Shown here: positions 16,214-23,141 of the stretch, piece by piece
Position numbering within the stretch: the stretch's first letter is position 1
How the letters are laid out: each line of letters starts with the position of its first letter
NCBI GenBank assembly: GCA_021806135.1
Contig: JAJZYB010000022.1
Coordinates: forward strand, 1-33,162
Reading direction: 5' to 3'
DNA from: Thermoplasmata archaeon
Lineage (GTDB): Archaea; Thermoplasmatota; Thermoplasmata; Lutacidiplasmatales; UBA184
DNA: 33,162 nt
Position numbers and translations under genes: made by a program
The notes under the pieces: generated by a model
What the model was told of the DNA's origin: nothing
Databases searched by the model: none
What the model saw: only the letters and a program-made list of their open reading frames with translations

Positions 16214-17308
16214 ATGCGATCGGCGCCACAGATCGTTCTCAACGAGAGCGAGCGGGCTGTCCTGGAATCCTGGACGGCCCACCCGGTGGCTTCCGCCTCG
16301 CGGGCGCAGCGGGCCCGGATCATCCTGCTCTCCGCCTCCGGCAAGACGAACCAACAGGTGGCCCGGGATCTGGGGGTCCACCCGGAGACCGTCATCCGCT
16401 GGCGCCGCCGTTTTCTGGGGCTCCGGCTCGAGGGCATCCGGGGGACCGCGCCGCGCCCCCACCCCCCGTCCCCTGCTTCCCGAGAGAGGAAGGAGAGGAT
16501 CCTTCAAACGACCCTCAATGTTCTCCCTCCGGGCGGAGGGCGCTGGTCCACTCGATCGCTGGCCCGAGCGCTGAAGGTCAGCCACATGCTGGTCCACCGC
16601 GTATGGCAGACCCATGGGATCGGCGATCCCGGCCTCCGAGCCCCCCGGGAGGTCGGCGAGAGAGGCCCGCCCAACCTGGACTTTGTGGGACTCTACGCGC
16701 GGGGACCGTGGAAAGCCTTCGTGTTCGGGACCGACGTGGAGCGACCGCGCTTCCGGGTTCTGGTCCCTCTCGAGGGGAGCCCGGGCACCTGGCCCATCGC
16801 GGGGGGATTGCGGACCCCGGATCCACGGCGCCTGTCGACGAGCGTGCTGGAGACCCTGGGGGAGGCGTCCCAGATCCTGGGGCGCGGCTTCCGCGGGCTG
16901 GAGGAGGACTTCCCTGGGTTCCTGACCTTCCTGCGTGGCCTCGAGAAGAGGGCTCCCCCCCCTTCCCGCTTCTATCTCGTGCAGGAGGCGTTGCCCCCCC
17001 GGGAACAGGCCTGCCTGGAGAGTTGGCTCGACAGTCATCCTCGATTTGGCTGCTTCCGCGTCCCGGAAGGCCGTGACGGGTTGGCCACGGTCGAGAAGCT
17101 GGTCCATCTCTGGGCGCTGAACCCCGACCTCAAACTCGACCTGTCGAATCTCACCGACCTCCGCTCTGCCCTCCGGCAAAGCCCCGTCTGCGCGCCGATC
17201 ACCCCCGGGCTCAGCGCCTGGACCCCGTTGACAGAGCGACCCGGAGTCCCGCTGCGGGGGCCCGGCGCTTCCGTTGCTCCAGCCCTGACGTGGGCGGAAC
17301 CTCGTTGA
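16214..17308 (+). CDS. IS630 transposase-derived protein with altered active site (probably domesticated)
   Basis: 364 residues collinear with IS630-family transposases. The N-terminal helix-turn-helix region (about 20-75) has QRARIILLSASGKTNQQVA and GVHPETVIRWRRRF. A second helix-turn-helix follows at GRWSTRSLARALKVSHMLVHRVW reduced to its core about residue 115-137. The catalytic fold is recognisable but changed. The DEKSQ segment at the first Asp reads GTDVERP (Asp174), the DN motif at the second position aligns with QEA (Glu258), and WLNxVE reads GLATVE (Glu294). The frame is open over full length and no flanking terminal repeats are evident, unlike a decaying insertion sequence. A DNA-binding role is the likely function. 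Strand transfer activity is unlikely but not excluded. Confidence 0.72.
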   Translation: MRSAPQIVLNESERAVLESWTAHPVASASRAQRARIILLSASGKTNQQVARDLGVHPETVIRWRRRFLGLRLEGIRGTAPRPHPPSPASRERKERILQTTLNVLPPGGGRWSTRSLARALKVSHMLVHRVWQTHGIGDPGLRAPREVGERGPPNLDFVGLYARGPWKAFVFGTDVERPRFRVLVPLEGSPGTWPIAGGLRTPDPRRLSTSVLETLGEASQILGRGFRGLEEDFPGFLTFLRGLEKRAPPPSRFYLVQEALPPREQACLESWLDSHPRFGCFRVPEGRDGLATVEKLVHLWALNPDLKLDLSNLTDLRSALRQSPVCAPITPGLSAWTPLTERPGVPLRGPGASVAPALTWAEPR

Positions 17309-17384
17309 GGGACCGCGCCACCGGGACCACCGCATCCTAGATGGATGGACGTTACACCCATTGACCAGACGTCGTGAAATGACC

Positions 17385-17409
17385 GTTACGCCTACCAACT
17401 GCTAAATAT
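17385..17409 (+). promoter_or_regulatory. Promoter of the first TasA-like gene, same architecture as the second
   Basis: GTTAC (17385-17389), 5 nt, CCAAC (17395-17399), 4 nt, AAATAT (17404-17409). AAATA begins 57 nt before the ATG. The identical element order and spacing occur at 18142-18165. A transcript start about 25 nt after the box would give a roughly 30-nt leader, unlike the leaderless genes nearby. Confidence 0.65.
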
Positions 17410-17429
17410 CGATTCACAATCCAAAACAC

Positions 17430-17445
17430 GCCCGCGAAGACGGGC
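17430..17445 (+). promoter_or_regulatory. Small hairpin in the leader of the first TasA-like gene
   Basis: GCCCG (17430-17434) pairs with CGGGC (17441-17445) around a 6-nt loop, right at the expected 5' end of the mRNA and just before the Shine-Dalgarno sequence AAGGAG at 17449-17454. It could stabilise an abundant transcript. Confidence 0.35.
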
Positions 17446-17460
17446 AGCAAGGAGTGAGAA

Positions 17461-18012
17461 ATGGTTGCGAAAATCGTCTGGACGGCGCTGATCGTGGTGG
17501 GAGTATTGTCGGTCTCGGGGCTGGGCTTCGCGGCTTGGTCGACCACCGCGACCATCAATGGTACGGGAAGTGCGGGGAACATCAATCTGGACTTCGCCAG
17601 TATCAGCACCAGTCTGATCTCCAATACCCCGACATACACCACCTGCACCTCTGGCGTGGGGACCCCGGCGAACACCGCCACGGTCACCGCGACCAATTTT
17701 GATGCTGGGACCATGTGCATCATCTACGCCAACCTGACCAACACCGGCTCGCTGCCCATCACCAGCTTGTCCGTCAGAATCTCCGTGACCTCGAACGTGA
17801 CCAACTGCTGGGACGGCCAGACTTTGGTCAAAACCGTCACCTCCCTGGCGCCCGGTGCGAGCACGAGCGCGACGAACAGCCCCTGGATCGGCTTCTTCGA
17901 GCTCGAGAGGAACAGCCAAGTGAACCAGAACTGCCAACTGTCCACGGGAACTCTGACGGTCACCTTCACGGGTACCCTGGCGAACACGCAGTCCATCAGC
18001 GACAGCCCGTAG
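17461..18012 (+). CDS. TasA/AbpA-like secreted protein, copy 1 (candidate filament subunit)
   Basis: 183-residue exported protein. The N-terminus has one basic residue and a hydrophobic stretch (about 5-25), then GFAAWSTTATINGTGSAGNINLDF broken by the predicted cleavage site near AAW. This is the pattern of SipW-dependent signal peptides of TasA/camelysin proteins, in which a short ATxNxxxAGxxxLDF strand follows cleavage. Four cysteines (TTC, GTMC, TNC, QNC) are shared with copy 2, suggesting two disulfides. The domain is Thr/Ser/Asn-rich and predicted all-beta, ending FTGTLANTQSISDSP. A leader with AAGGAG 6 nt before ATG suggests strong translation. The SipW-type peptidase is encoded 0.9 kb downstream. 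Filament formation is inferred from family. Confidence 0.72.
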   Translation: MVAKIVWTALIVVGVLSVSGLGFAAWSTTATINGTGSAGNINLDFASISTSLISNTPTYTTCTSGVGTPANTATVTATNFDAGTMCIIYANLTNTGSLPITSLSVRISVTSNVTNCWDGQTLVKTVTSLAPGASTSATNSPWIGFFELERNSQVNQNCQLSTGTLTVTFTGTLANTQSISDSP

Positions 18013-18032
18013 GGCCAATCCCAGACCCCTCG

Positions 18033-18068
18033 ACTTCAACCCTTTCCCCTTCTTCTTCCCCCTGTCTT
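18033..18068 (+). terminator. Pyrimidine-rich tract after copy 1
   Basis: A long C/T-rich stretch (CCTTTCCCCTTCTTCTTCC at its core) follows 25 bp after the stop codon. It resembles an archaeal oligo-pyrimidine transcription end and would separate copy 1 from copy 2, which has its own promoter. Confidence 0.4.
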
Positions 18069-18141
18069 GGACCAGGCTCCTGGGAACCGCAGGTAGCAGA
18101 GACCCAACGCGACAAAGGCCCTGGAAAGTCTGGAATTACCT

Positions 18142-18165
18142 GTTACAAGTGCCAACGAATAAATA
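18142..18165 (+). promoter_or_regulatory. Promoter of the second TasA-like gene
   Basis: GTTAC (18142-18146), 5 nt, CCAAC (18152-18156), 4 nt, AAATA (18161-18165). AAATA begins 57 nt before ATG at 18218, exactly as for copy 1. The flanking bases differ, so the conserved positions look selected. Confidence 0.65.
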
Positions 18166-18217
18166 CGTTCAGACGTTCGGACCTGATGCCGCTAAACGTG
18201 GGGAGAGGGCAAAGAAC

Positions 18218-18763
18218 ATGAGCGCGAAGATCGTTTGGATGTCCCTTGTGGTCGTCGCCGTGCTCTCCGTCTCTGGCCTGGGCTTCGCAGCCTGGACCAG
18301 CACCGCCGTCATCAACGGCACCGGAAGCGCCGGGAACATCAACCTCGATTTCGCCAACCTTACCGTGAAGCTCATGAGCAACACCGCGCCATACACCACC
18401 TGCCTTGGCACGGTCAACACTCCGCCGGACACGGCCACCGTACACGCCAACAACTTTGGCCCCGAGAGCATGTGCGTGGTATACGCAAACCTGACCGACA
18501 CGGGCTCGCTCCCGGTGACCATGATCCACACCCACCTCGTGGTCACCAACAACGTCAGCGGTTGCTGGCAGTTCAAGACCCTCATGCCAGTGGGGAGCAC
18601 CCGCATGTCAGTGGGGAGTTCCCTCGCGCCGGGCGCGTCCGCCGCGTTCGAGGGCTTCTTCGAGGTGGAGCAACGCTCCGCATGCCAGCTGTCGTTGGGG
18701 GCCTTCACGCTGACCTTCACGGGGACCCTCGCCGCCACCAGTTCCCTGTCGGACAGCCCGTAG
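18218..18763 (+). CDS. TasA/AbpA-like secreted protein, copy 2 (candidate filament subunit)
   Basis: 181-residue paralogue of the preceding gene. The signal peptide and first mature strand are nearly unchanged (KIVWMSLVVVAVLSVSGLGF, then NGTGSAGNINLDF). The four cysteines align (TTC, ESMC, SGC, SAC), and so does the end FTGTL...SLSDSP. The middle, between the third and fourth Cys, differs in length and sequence and contains a short repeat of VGS(T/S). ATG at 18218 was chosen because the signal peptide starts there and a GGAGAGG ribosome-binding sequence lies 9 nt upstream. Both copies kept the same promoter layout, so co-regulation is likely. They may form a mixed filament or play major/minor roles; this is inference. 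Confidence 0.72.
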   Translation: MSAKIVWMSLVVVAVLSVSGLGFAAWTSTAVINGTGSAGNINLDFANLTVKLMSNTAPYTTCLGTVNTPPDTATVHANNFGPESMCVVYANLTDTGSLPVTMIHTHLVVTNNVSGCWQFKTLMPVGSTRMSVGSSLAPGASAAFEGFFEVEQRSACQLSLGAFTLTFTGTLAATSSLSDSP

Positions 18764-18773
18764 AACAAGGTGC

Positions 18774-18800
18774 GATCGGATCGCGCCCTTGCGTCCGATC
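18774..18800 (+). repeat. Inverted repeat after the second TasA-like gene
   Basis: GATCGGA (18774-18780) and TCCGATC (18794-18800) form a perfect 7-bp stem 10 bp after the stop codon. It could reduce read-through into the signal peptidase gene or protect the 3' end of the subunit mRNA. Confidence 0.4.
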
Positions 18801-18851
18801 CGGTTCGCGCCCGGTGGACTGATTGATGGGCCGGACGTACAGGGGGCCGGG

Positions 18852-18870
18852 TGCCTCCCTGAAGGAGGCA
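18852..18870 (+). promoter_or_regulatory. Hairpin sequestering the ribosome-binding site of the signal peptidase gene
   Basis: TGCCTCC (18852-18858) pairs perfectly with GGAGGCA (18864-18870) around the loop CTGAA. The 3' arm contains the only Shine-Dalgarno sequence (GGAGG, 18864-18868) before ATG at 18875. A two-codon frame, ATG-GCA-TGA at 18870-18878, also overlaps the true start in an ATGA junction. Confidence 0.5.
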
Positions 18871-18874
18871 TGGC

Positions 18875-20302
18875 ATGAGCGCGGCTTCCTTGGTCCTGTT
18901 GTCCGCGCTCCCCCTGGGCCTTGGCGGTCTCGCCCTGGCCTTCCATCGGACCCGTAAGGCCAGGATCTTCGGCTGCCTCGCGCTGGCGTTCGCCATCGAA
19001 TGGGCCTACTTCGGAAGCGCAGGATCCCTCTCCCCCTTCGCGGGGGACCTTGCCTACGCCGCCGCCATGGCGGCGATCTTTGCCGTGGTGGTCTGGTTCG
19101 TCCAGAAGCGAGAGGGCGCGGACCTCCAGAACTATGGATTCTTCGCCCCGGAACGGGGGGCCCCCTTGGCGCTTGGGATCTCCGGCCTCCTCGTGGCGCT
19201 CTTCATGGTCGCCACCGTGGAACCGGGGCTCCTCTTCGGCCTCCGGATCCTGGCGGCTCCGATCCCCCTGGTCTTCGGATATACTCTCGCCTCCGCGCCC
19301 CTGGTGGCCCTCGCAGAGGAAGGGCTCTTCCGGGGATATGCGCTCCGGGGTTGGACGGAGGGGACCAACTTCCGCCAAGGGCTCTTCGGGAGCGCCCTCG
19401 TCTTCGGGCTTTTCTCGCTGGACCCGCTGCTGCTCTTGGGCCTCCCGGTCGGCCTGCTCGTGCCCTACCTCTTCCAGACACTGCTCCTGAACGTGGTCCT
19501 GGGGGTCGTGCTCGGATTCTACGTCTACAAGTCACGCTGGAGCCTGTTGCCGGCCTTTGGCCTGCGGACCGGGCTTCTCTGGGCGACGGGGCTCTTACCC
19601 CTCGTAGCGGTCTACCCGGACTGGGAGACCGCCTTCCTCTTCGCGCTCATCGGGCTCACGCTCGTGCTGCTCCTCATCCATGCGGGGATCAGGGAACCGC
19701 TCTACGTCCGGCGCCACTACCTGGACGTGCCCAGGAACCCCCAACGAGGGCTTCTCCAGTCCCGGGTCCGTGCCCGGAGGGAGGCGCGGAACGCGTTCGT
19801 GGGCGTCGGCTGCGTGGCTGCGGTCTTGGTCGTGGTGGGAGGACTCGGGATCGGATCGCCCCAGGTCCCCTTCCACGTCTATGCCATCGCTACCGGGAGC
19901 ATGACCCCCACCTATCCCCGGGGAACCCTGGTCTTCATCGAAAGGGTCCCGGGTCCCGCCGCCATTTCGGTGGGAGAGGTGATCGCCTACGACGCCCCCT
20001 ACCTGTCGACCCTTGGCCCGGTGGTCCACCGGGTCATCGCCATCCACCGGGACACCAATGGGACGTACACCTTCACGACCAAAGGGGATGCCAACCCCTC
20101 GCCGGACCCGCGCCCGGTACTCTTTAAACAGGTGGTGGGTAGCCTGGTGGGGAGCGTTCCATTGCTGGGTCTCCTCGTCCTGAGTCCAGCGCTCTCCATC
20201 TCCGTGCTCCTCCTCATCCTGATGGTCAGCGTCTACCTGGGGACCCCCCAGGCGGCCCGACCCCCTCGTCCCCGTCCCCATCTGCCCTATCTGGGGGGCT
20301 GA
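18875..20302 (+). CDS. Fusion of degenerate CPBP membrane protease domain and SipW-type signal peptidase I
   Basis: 475 residues. The N-terminal half (about 1-290) is a multi-helix membrane domain with the CPBP/Abi motif EEGLFR (Glu148, Glu149, Arg153). The His of motif 2 is Ser (VFGLFSLD) and the motif 3 region (LLPAFGLRTGLLW) lacks His and Asn, so metal-dependent proteolysis is doubtful. The C-terminal half is a signal peptidase of the ER/SipW class: Ser342 in TGSMTP, His385 in VVHRVI and Asp405 in KGDANP form the Ser-His-Asp set, with no catalytic Lys. It would cut the signal peptides of the two TasA-like proteins upstream. A further hydrophobic segment closes the protein. Translation start sits behind an occluded GGAGG. 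The gene is 4 bp upstream of the DUF5305-like gene. Confidence 0.8.
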   Translation: MSAASLVLLSALPLGLGGLALAFHRTRKARIFGCLALAFAIEWAYFGSAGSLSPFAGDLAYAAAMAAIFAVVVWFVQKREGADLQNYGFFAPERGAPLALGISGLLVALFMVATVEPGLLFGLRILAAPIPLVFGYTLASAPLVALAEEGLFRGYALRGWTEGTNFRQGLFGSALVFGLFSLDPLLLLGLPVGLLVPYLFQTLLLNVVLGVVLGFYVYKSRWSLLPAFGLRTGLLWATGLLPLVAVYPDWETAFLFALIGLTLVLLLIHAGIREPLYVRRHYLDVPRNPQRGLLQSRVRARREARNAFVGVGCVAAVLVVVGGLGIGSPQVPFHVYAIATGSMTPTYPRGTLVFIERVPGPAAISVGEVIAYDAPYLSTLGPVVHRVIAIHRDTNGTYTFTTKGDANPSPDPRPVLFKQVVGSLVGSVPLLGLLVLSPALSISVLLLILMVSVYLGTPQAARPPRPRPHLPYLGG

Positions 20303-20306
20303 ACCG

Positions 20307-21365
20307 ATGGCCCGCCCCCTCCTCCCGATCCTCGTGATCCTCCTTCTCGGGCTGGTGATCTCCGGCTATGCCGCCGCCAGCCTCGCCTCCACTCCCCCCA
20401 CCGTGGTCCCCCACCAGGGGACCTATCTGGAGTGGGAGAACACCGGCCAATACAGCTACGTGGCCGGACTCGGTCCGAACACCCTGTTCAACAACTCCAC
20501 CTCGCTCGGACCTGGACAGGGGAGCCTCTTCATTCCCCTGGTCCGGAACCTGACCGTCCACTTCAACGACTGGTTCAACCTCAGCGCCTCGGAGGGCATC
20601 CACGCGCTCTTCCGCAGCGTGGTCCTGCTCTCCTCCCCGGTCTGGAACTATACGCTCCGCTCCCCCACCACCCTCCAATCCAACCGGTCCTCTTCCTCTT
20701 CGCTGGAGCTGCAGAACACGGTCGCCCTCAACGTGACTGGGATCGTGAGGGCAGTGGACGGATTCATCAATCAGACCAACTACGCCCCCTCCTCCTATGC
20801 GGTGGTCCTCGATGCGGGCCTGAACGTCAGCGTGACCTCCCCGGTAGGGACCAACACGACCACGTTCGCTCCGTCCCTCTCGCTGGTCTTCGCCTCCGGG
20901 CTCATCCGGCCGGGGAACCTCACCGTTAGCACGTCCGGAACCGTCCAGGTCCCCTACACCGTCTCGGTCCCCCCCAGTCCCCTTCCCTATCAAGAGGCCG
21001 TGGTGGCCACCGCCCTCTTCGCGGTGGCCTCGGTGACGGTGGGCTACTGGCTCCTCCGTCCCCGGGCAAGGACGAAGGTCGACGCCGAGAAGGAGCTGAG
21101 ACGGATCACGGACCCCTACAAGGAGGCGATCGCCGAGACGGCCACCCCTCCCAGGACGACCAACTTCGTGGCATTGAGGAGTTGGGACGACTTGATCCAC
21201 GTGGCGGACATGCTGGGTCGTCCCATTCTCCAGTACCGGCATCACCAGCCTGATGATACACGTCACTTCTTCTACGTCCTTGATGGTAGTGTGCAGTACA
21301 TTTATCTCCTTTCAAGCACGAAGAGGGCGCAGGACGACCTGGAAAGCCCTTCCACCTACGAATGA
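20307..21365 (+). CDS. DUF5305-like membrane protein of the filament/secretion locus
   Basis: 352 residues with one N-terminal and one internal membrane segment (about 5-27 and 228-250). The large outside domain between them is rich in potential N-glycosylation sites (for example NNST, NLT, NRSS, NVT, NQT). It begins TYLEWENTGQYSYVAGL with PNTLF, the pattern I know from archaeal DUF5305 proteins. The cytoplasmic tail contains FVALRSWDDLIHVADMLGRP and HFFYVLDGSVQYIY, also characteristic of that family. DUF5305 genes are known beside archaeal signal peptidases. Here it is almost certainly co-transcribed with one (4-bp gap). Function is unknown; a role in assembly or anchoring of the secreted subunits is inference. 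Confidence 0.75.
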   Translation: MARPLLPILVILLLGLVISGYAAASLASTPPTVVPHQGTYLEWENTGQYSYVAGLGPNTLFNNSTSLGPGQGSLFIPLVRNLTVHFNDWFNLSASEGIHALFRSVVLLSSPVWNYTLRSPTTLQSNRSSSSSLELQNTVALNVTGIVRAVDGFINQTNYAPSSYAVVLDAGLNVSVTSPVGTNTTTFAPSLSLVFASGLIRPGNLTVSTSGTVQVPYTVSVPPSPLPYQEAVVATALFAVASVTVGYWLLRPRARTKVDAEKELRRITDPYKEAIAETATPPRTTNFVALRSWDDLIHVADMLGRPILQYRHHQPDDTRHFFYVLDGSVQYIYLLSSTKRAQDDLESPSTYE

Positions 21366-21419
21366 GGCTTCCCAGGGCTCCCCAGGCGTCGGACCCGTCA
21401 CTTTACGCACTTCCAACCG

Positions 21420-21426
21420 TTTAAAT
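21420..21426 (+). promoter_or_regulatory. TATA-like box of the rhodanese gene
   Basis: TTTAAAT lies about 35 nt before ATG at 21458, giving a short leader that would hold the purine-rich GGGGGGAGGG sequence just before the start. Confidence 0.45.
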
Positions 21427-21457
21427 CATCCACGCAGTCTCCAGGGGGGAGGGCAAC

Positions 21458-22318
21458 ATGTCCGAGGAGTACGCGCATCCCGAGGTCCTCGTCGAGAATG
21501 ACTGGTTAGAGCTCCACCGCAACGACCCGGCGGTCCGGGTCGCCGAGGTCGATTATGATCCGAACGCGAACTACCAGATGGGGCACATCCCGGGGTCCGT
21601 GCTCTTCGATTGGCGCAAGGACATTAACGATCCCGTCCGGCGGGACATCCTCGCTCCGGAGCAGCTCGCCGAACTCTTCTCCCGGAGCGGGGTGGAGCCG
21701 GGATCCACCCTCGTCCTCTACGGCGACTTCAACAACTGGTTCGCCGCCTTCGCGTTCTGGGTCTTCCAATACTATGGCTTCGCGGACGTGCGCCTGCTCA
21801 ACGGGGGCCGGAAGAAGTGGATAGAGGAGGACCGCCCGCTCACCAAGGAACCGGCGAGTCCCGGACGGACGCACTTCCCCGTCCCGCACCCCGACGACCG
21901 ACTCCGGGCCTACTACGACGAGGTTCGGCGGCTCCTTCCGCGGGTCGCCGCCGGTCAGGCCGCTCTGGTGGACGTCCGGTCCCCGAAGGAATTCTCCGGA
22001 GAGGTGACCGCCCCCCCGGAATACCCGACCGAGCATGCCCAGCGCGGGGGACACATCCCCCACGCTGCCAACATCCCGTGGGCCCTGGCGGTCCGGGACG
22101 ATGGGACGTTCAAGACCCGGGCGGAGCTCGAGGCCCTCTATCGCGGTAAGGGCGTGGTCCCGGAGAAGGAGATCATCACCTATTGCCGCATCGGCGAGCG
22201 CTCCAGCCACAGCTGGTTCGTCCTCCGCTACCTCCTGGGCTACCCGAACGTCCGGAACTACGACGGTTCCTGGACGGAGTGGGGGAACCAGATCCGCAGC
22301 CCCATCGAGAGGCCTTAG
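21458..22318 (+). CDS. Two-domain sulfurtransferase (thiosulfate/mercaptopyruvate rhodanese)
   Basis: 286-residue cytoplasmic protein with tandem rhodanese domains (about 8-130 and 150-286). The C-terminal domain has the active loop CRIGERSS with Cys243 as the persulfide carrier. The CRxGxR(S/T) type is associated with thiosulfate sulfurtransferases. The N-terminal domain has Asp where a Cys would be (LYGDFNNW) and is structural, as usual. GHIPGS and GGHIPHAANIPW are the paired domain signatures. It converges on a GcvH/TusA-like fusion, and the two stop codons overlap within TTAG. This pairing suggests that sulfur from Cys243 may pass to a TusA-type carrier. Confidence 0.9.
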   Translation: MSEEYAHPEVLVENDWLELHRNDPAVRVAEVDYDPNANYQMGHIPGSVLFDWRKDINDPVRRDILAPEQLAELFSRSGVEPGSTLVLYGDFNNWFAAFAFWVFQYYGFADVRLLNGGRKKWIEEDRPLTKEPASPGRTHFPVPHPDDRLRAYYDEVRRLLPRVAAGQAALVDVRSPKEFSGEVTAPPEYPTEHAQRGGHIPHAANIPWALAVRDDGTFKTRAELEALYRGKGVVPEKEIITYCRIGERSSHSWFVLRYLLGYPNVRNYDGSWTEWGNQIRSPIERP

Positions 22319-23016
22319 CTCCCCCGGGACGTCTTTTGGACCGGTCGGCTGGCCGGTTCCTTCCGGATGAGGTACTGGTAGAGCTCCCCGTCCCGCCCCT
22401 GGTACAGGATCCGGTTCCCGCTCTGCCGCTCCCAGCGCACCAGTTCGATCGGCGCCGTGGGATCGTCCACCACCAGCAGGATCACGTCCCGCGGCTCGAG
22501 CCGCGCGATCTCCTCGTCCAGGCGGGTAAGCGTGGCCGAGCACTCGGACCCGATCTCGTAGAGCTCGAGGTCCGGCGCGGCGGGGTAACAGTGGATCCGT
22601 AGCGCCCGTATCTTCCGGCGGAGCTCTTCGGCCACCTCCACGGCCCGGGGATAGGGAGGGTGCTCGGGATCGTTCTCGGGGAGGATCCGGGCCACCCAGC
22701 CCGCCGCGTAGGGTTCGTCATTGAGGAGCTTTGGCCTTTGGGCGAGCGCCTCGTTCCGCGCCATGACCCGCGCGTCCACCGGGACCCGGAACGGGCCGAT
22801 GAAACGGGTGCTCTCCAGCGTGGCCAGGCTCTGCCCCCGCTTCCAGAGTCCCTCCCCGGGACGGAAGCGCACGGAAACGAACCGTCCCGCGAGAGAGGCC
22901 AAGGACGCGAGGATCCCCACGGTCCAAGGTGCCCCCGGGCCTTCGGAGCGGATCCACACGTCGTTCTCCAGGTCGACGTACGCCTCGTCGGGGAGAACAC
23001 ATCCCTCCACCTCCAT
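22315..23016 (-). CDS. GcvH-like (lipoate-binding fold) and TusA-like fusion with altered cofactor sites
   Basis: 233 residues with two recognisable domains. Residues ~10-125 follow glycine-cleavage H protein order: AYVDLENDVWIRSEG, then a strand ending ATLESTRFIGP, then ARVMARNEAL and NDEPYAAGWVARILPEN. The lipoylated Lys of the ESVK motif is Arg71 here. Residues ~134-233 match TusA by DVILLVVDDPTAP and the ending ELYQYLIRK. The usual Cys-Pro-x-Pro is Cys159-Ser-Ala-Thr. ATG at 23016 is supported by a CCTAAG box about 26 nt upstream. H-like LbpA and TusA are separate partners in sulfur-oxidation (sHdr) systems. A single chain joining them, next to a rhodanese, suggests sulfur handling, but loss of both canonical sites leaves its activity open. 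Confidence 0.75.
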   Translation of the reverse strand: MEVEGCVLPDEAYVDLENDVWIRSEGPGAPWTVGILASLASLAGRFVSVRFRPGEGLWKRGQSLATLESTRFIGPFRVPVDARVMARNEALAQRPKLLNDEPYAAGWVARILPENDPEHPPYPRAVEVAEELRRKIRALRIHCYPAAPDLELYEIGSECSATLTRLDEEIARLEPRDVILLVVDDPTAPIELVRWERQSGNRILYQGRDGELYQYLIRKEPASRPVQKTSRGS

Positions 23017-23141
23017 GCCGTCGGGGGAAGGAAGGGGGCTCTTAGGCCTTCGTGGACCGCGTCCGGCCACCCGGACGCGAGGGGGGGGGGGAGGAGAGCG
23101 CTTATCTGCGTTCGCCCCTGGCGCCCCCCGGGCAGAGGCGC

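Noticed and set aside
15983-17398. Upstream extension of the minus-strand regulator frame across the transposase-derived gene
   Set aside because: The extra residues show no conserved pattern, and the plus strand encodes a recognisable IS630-derived protein. The regulator starts near its winged helix.
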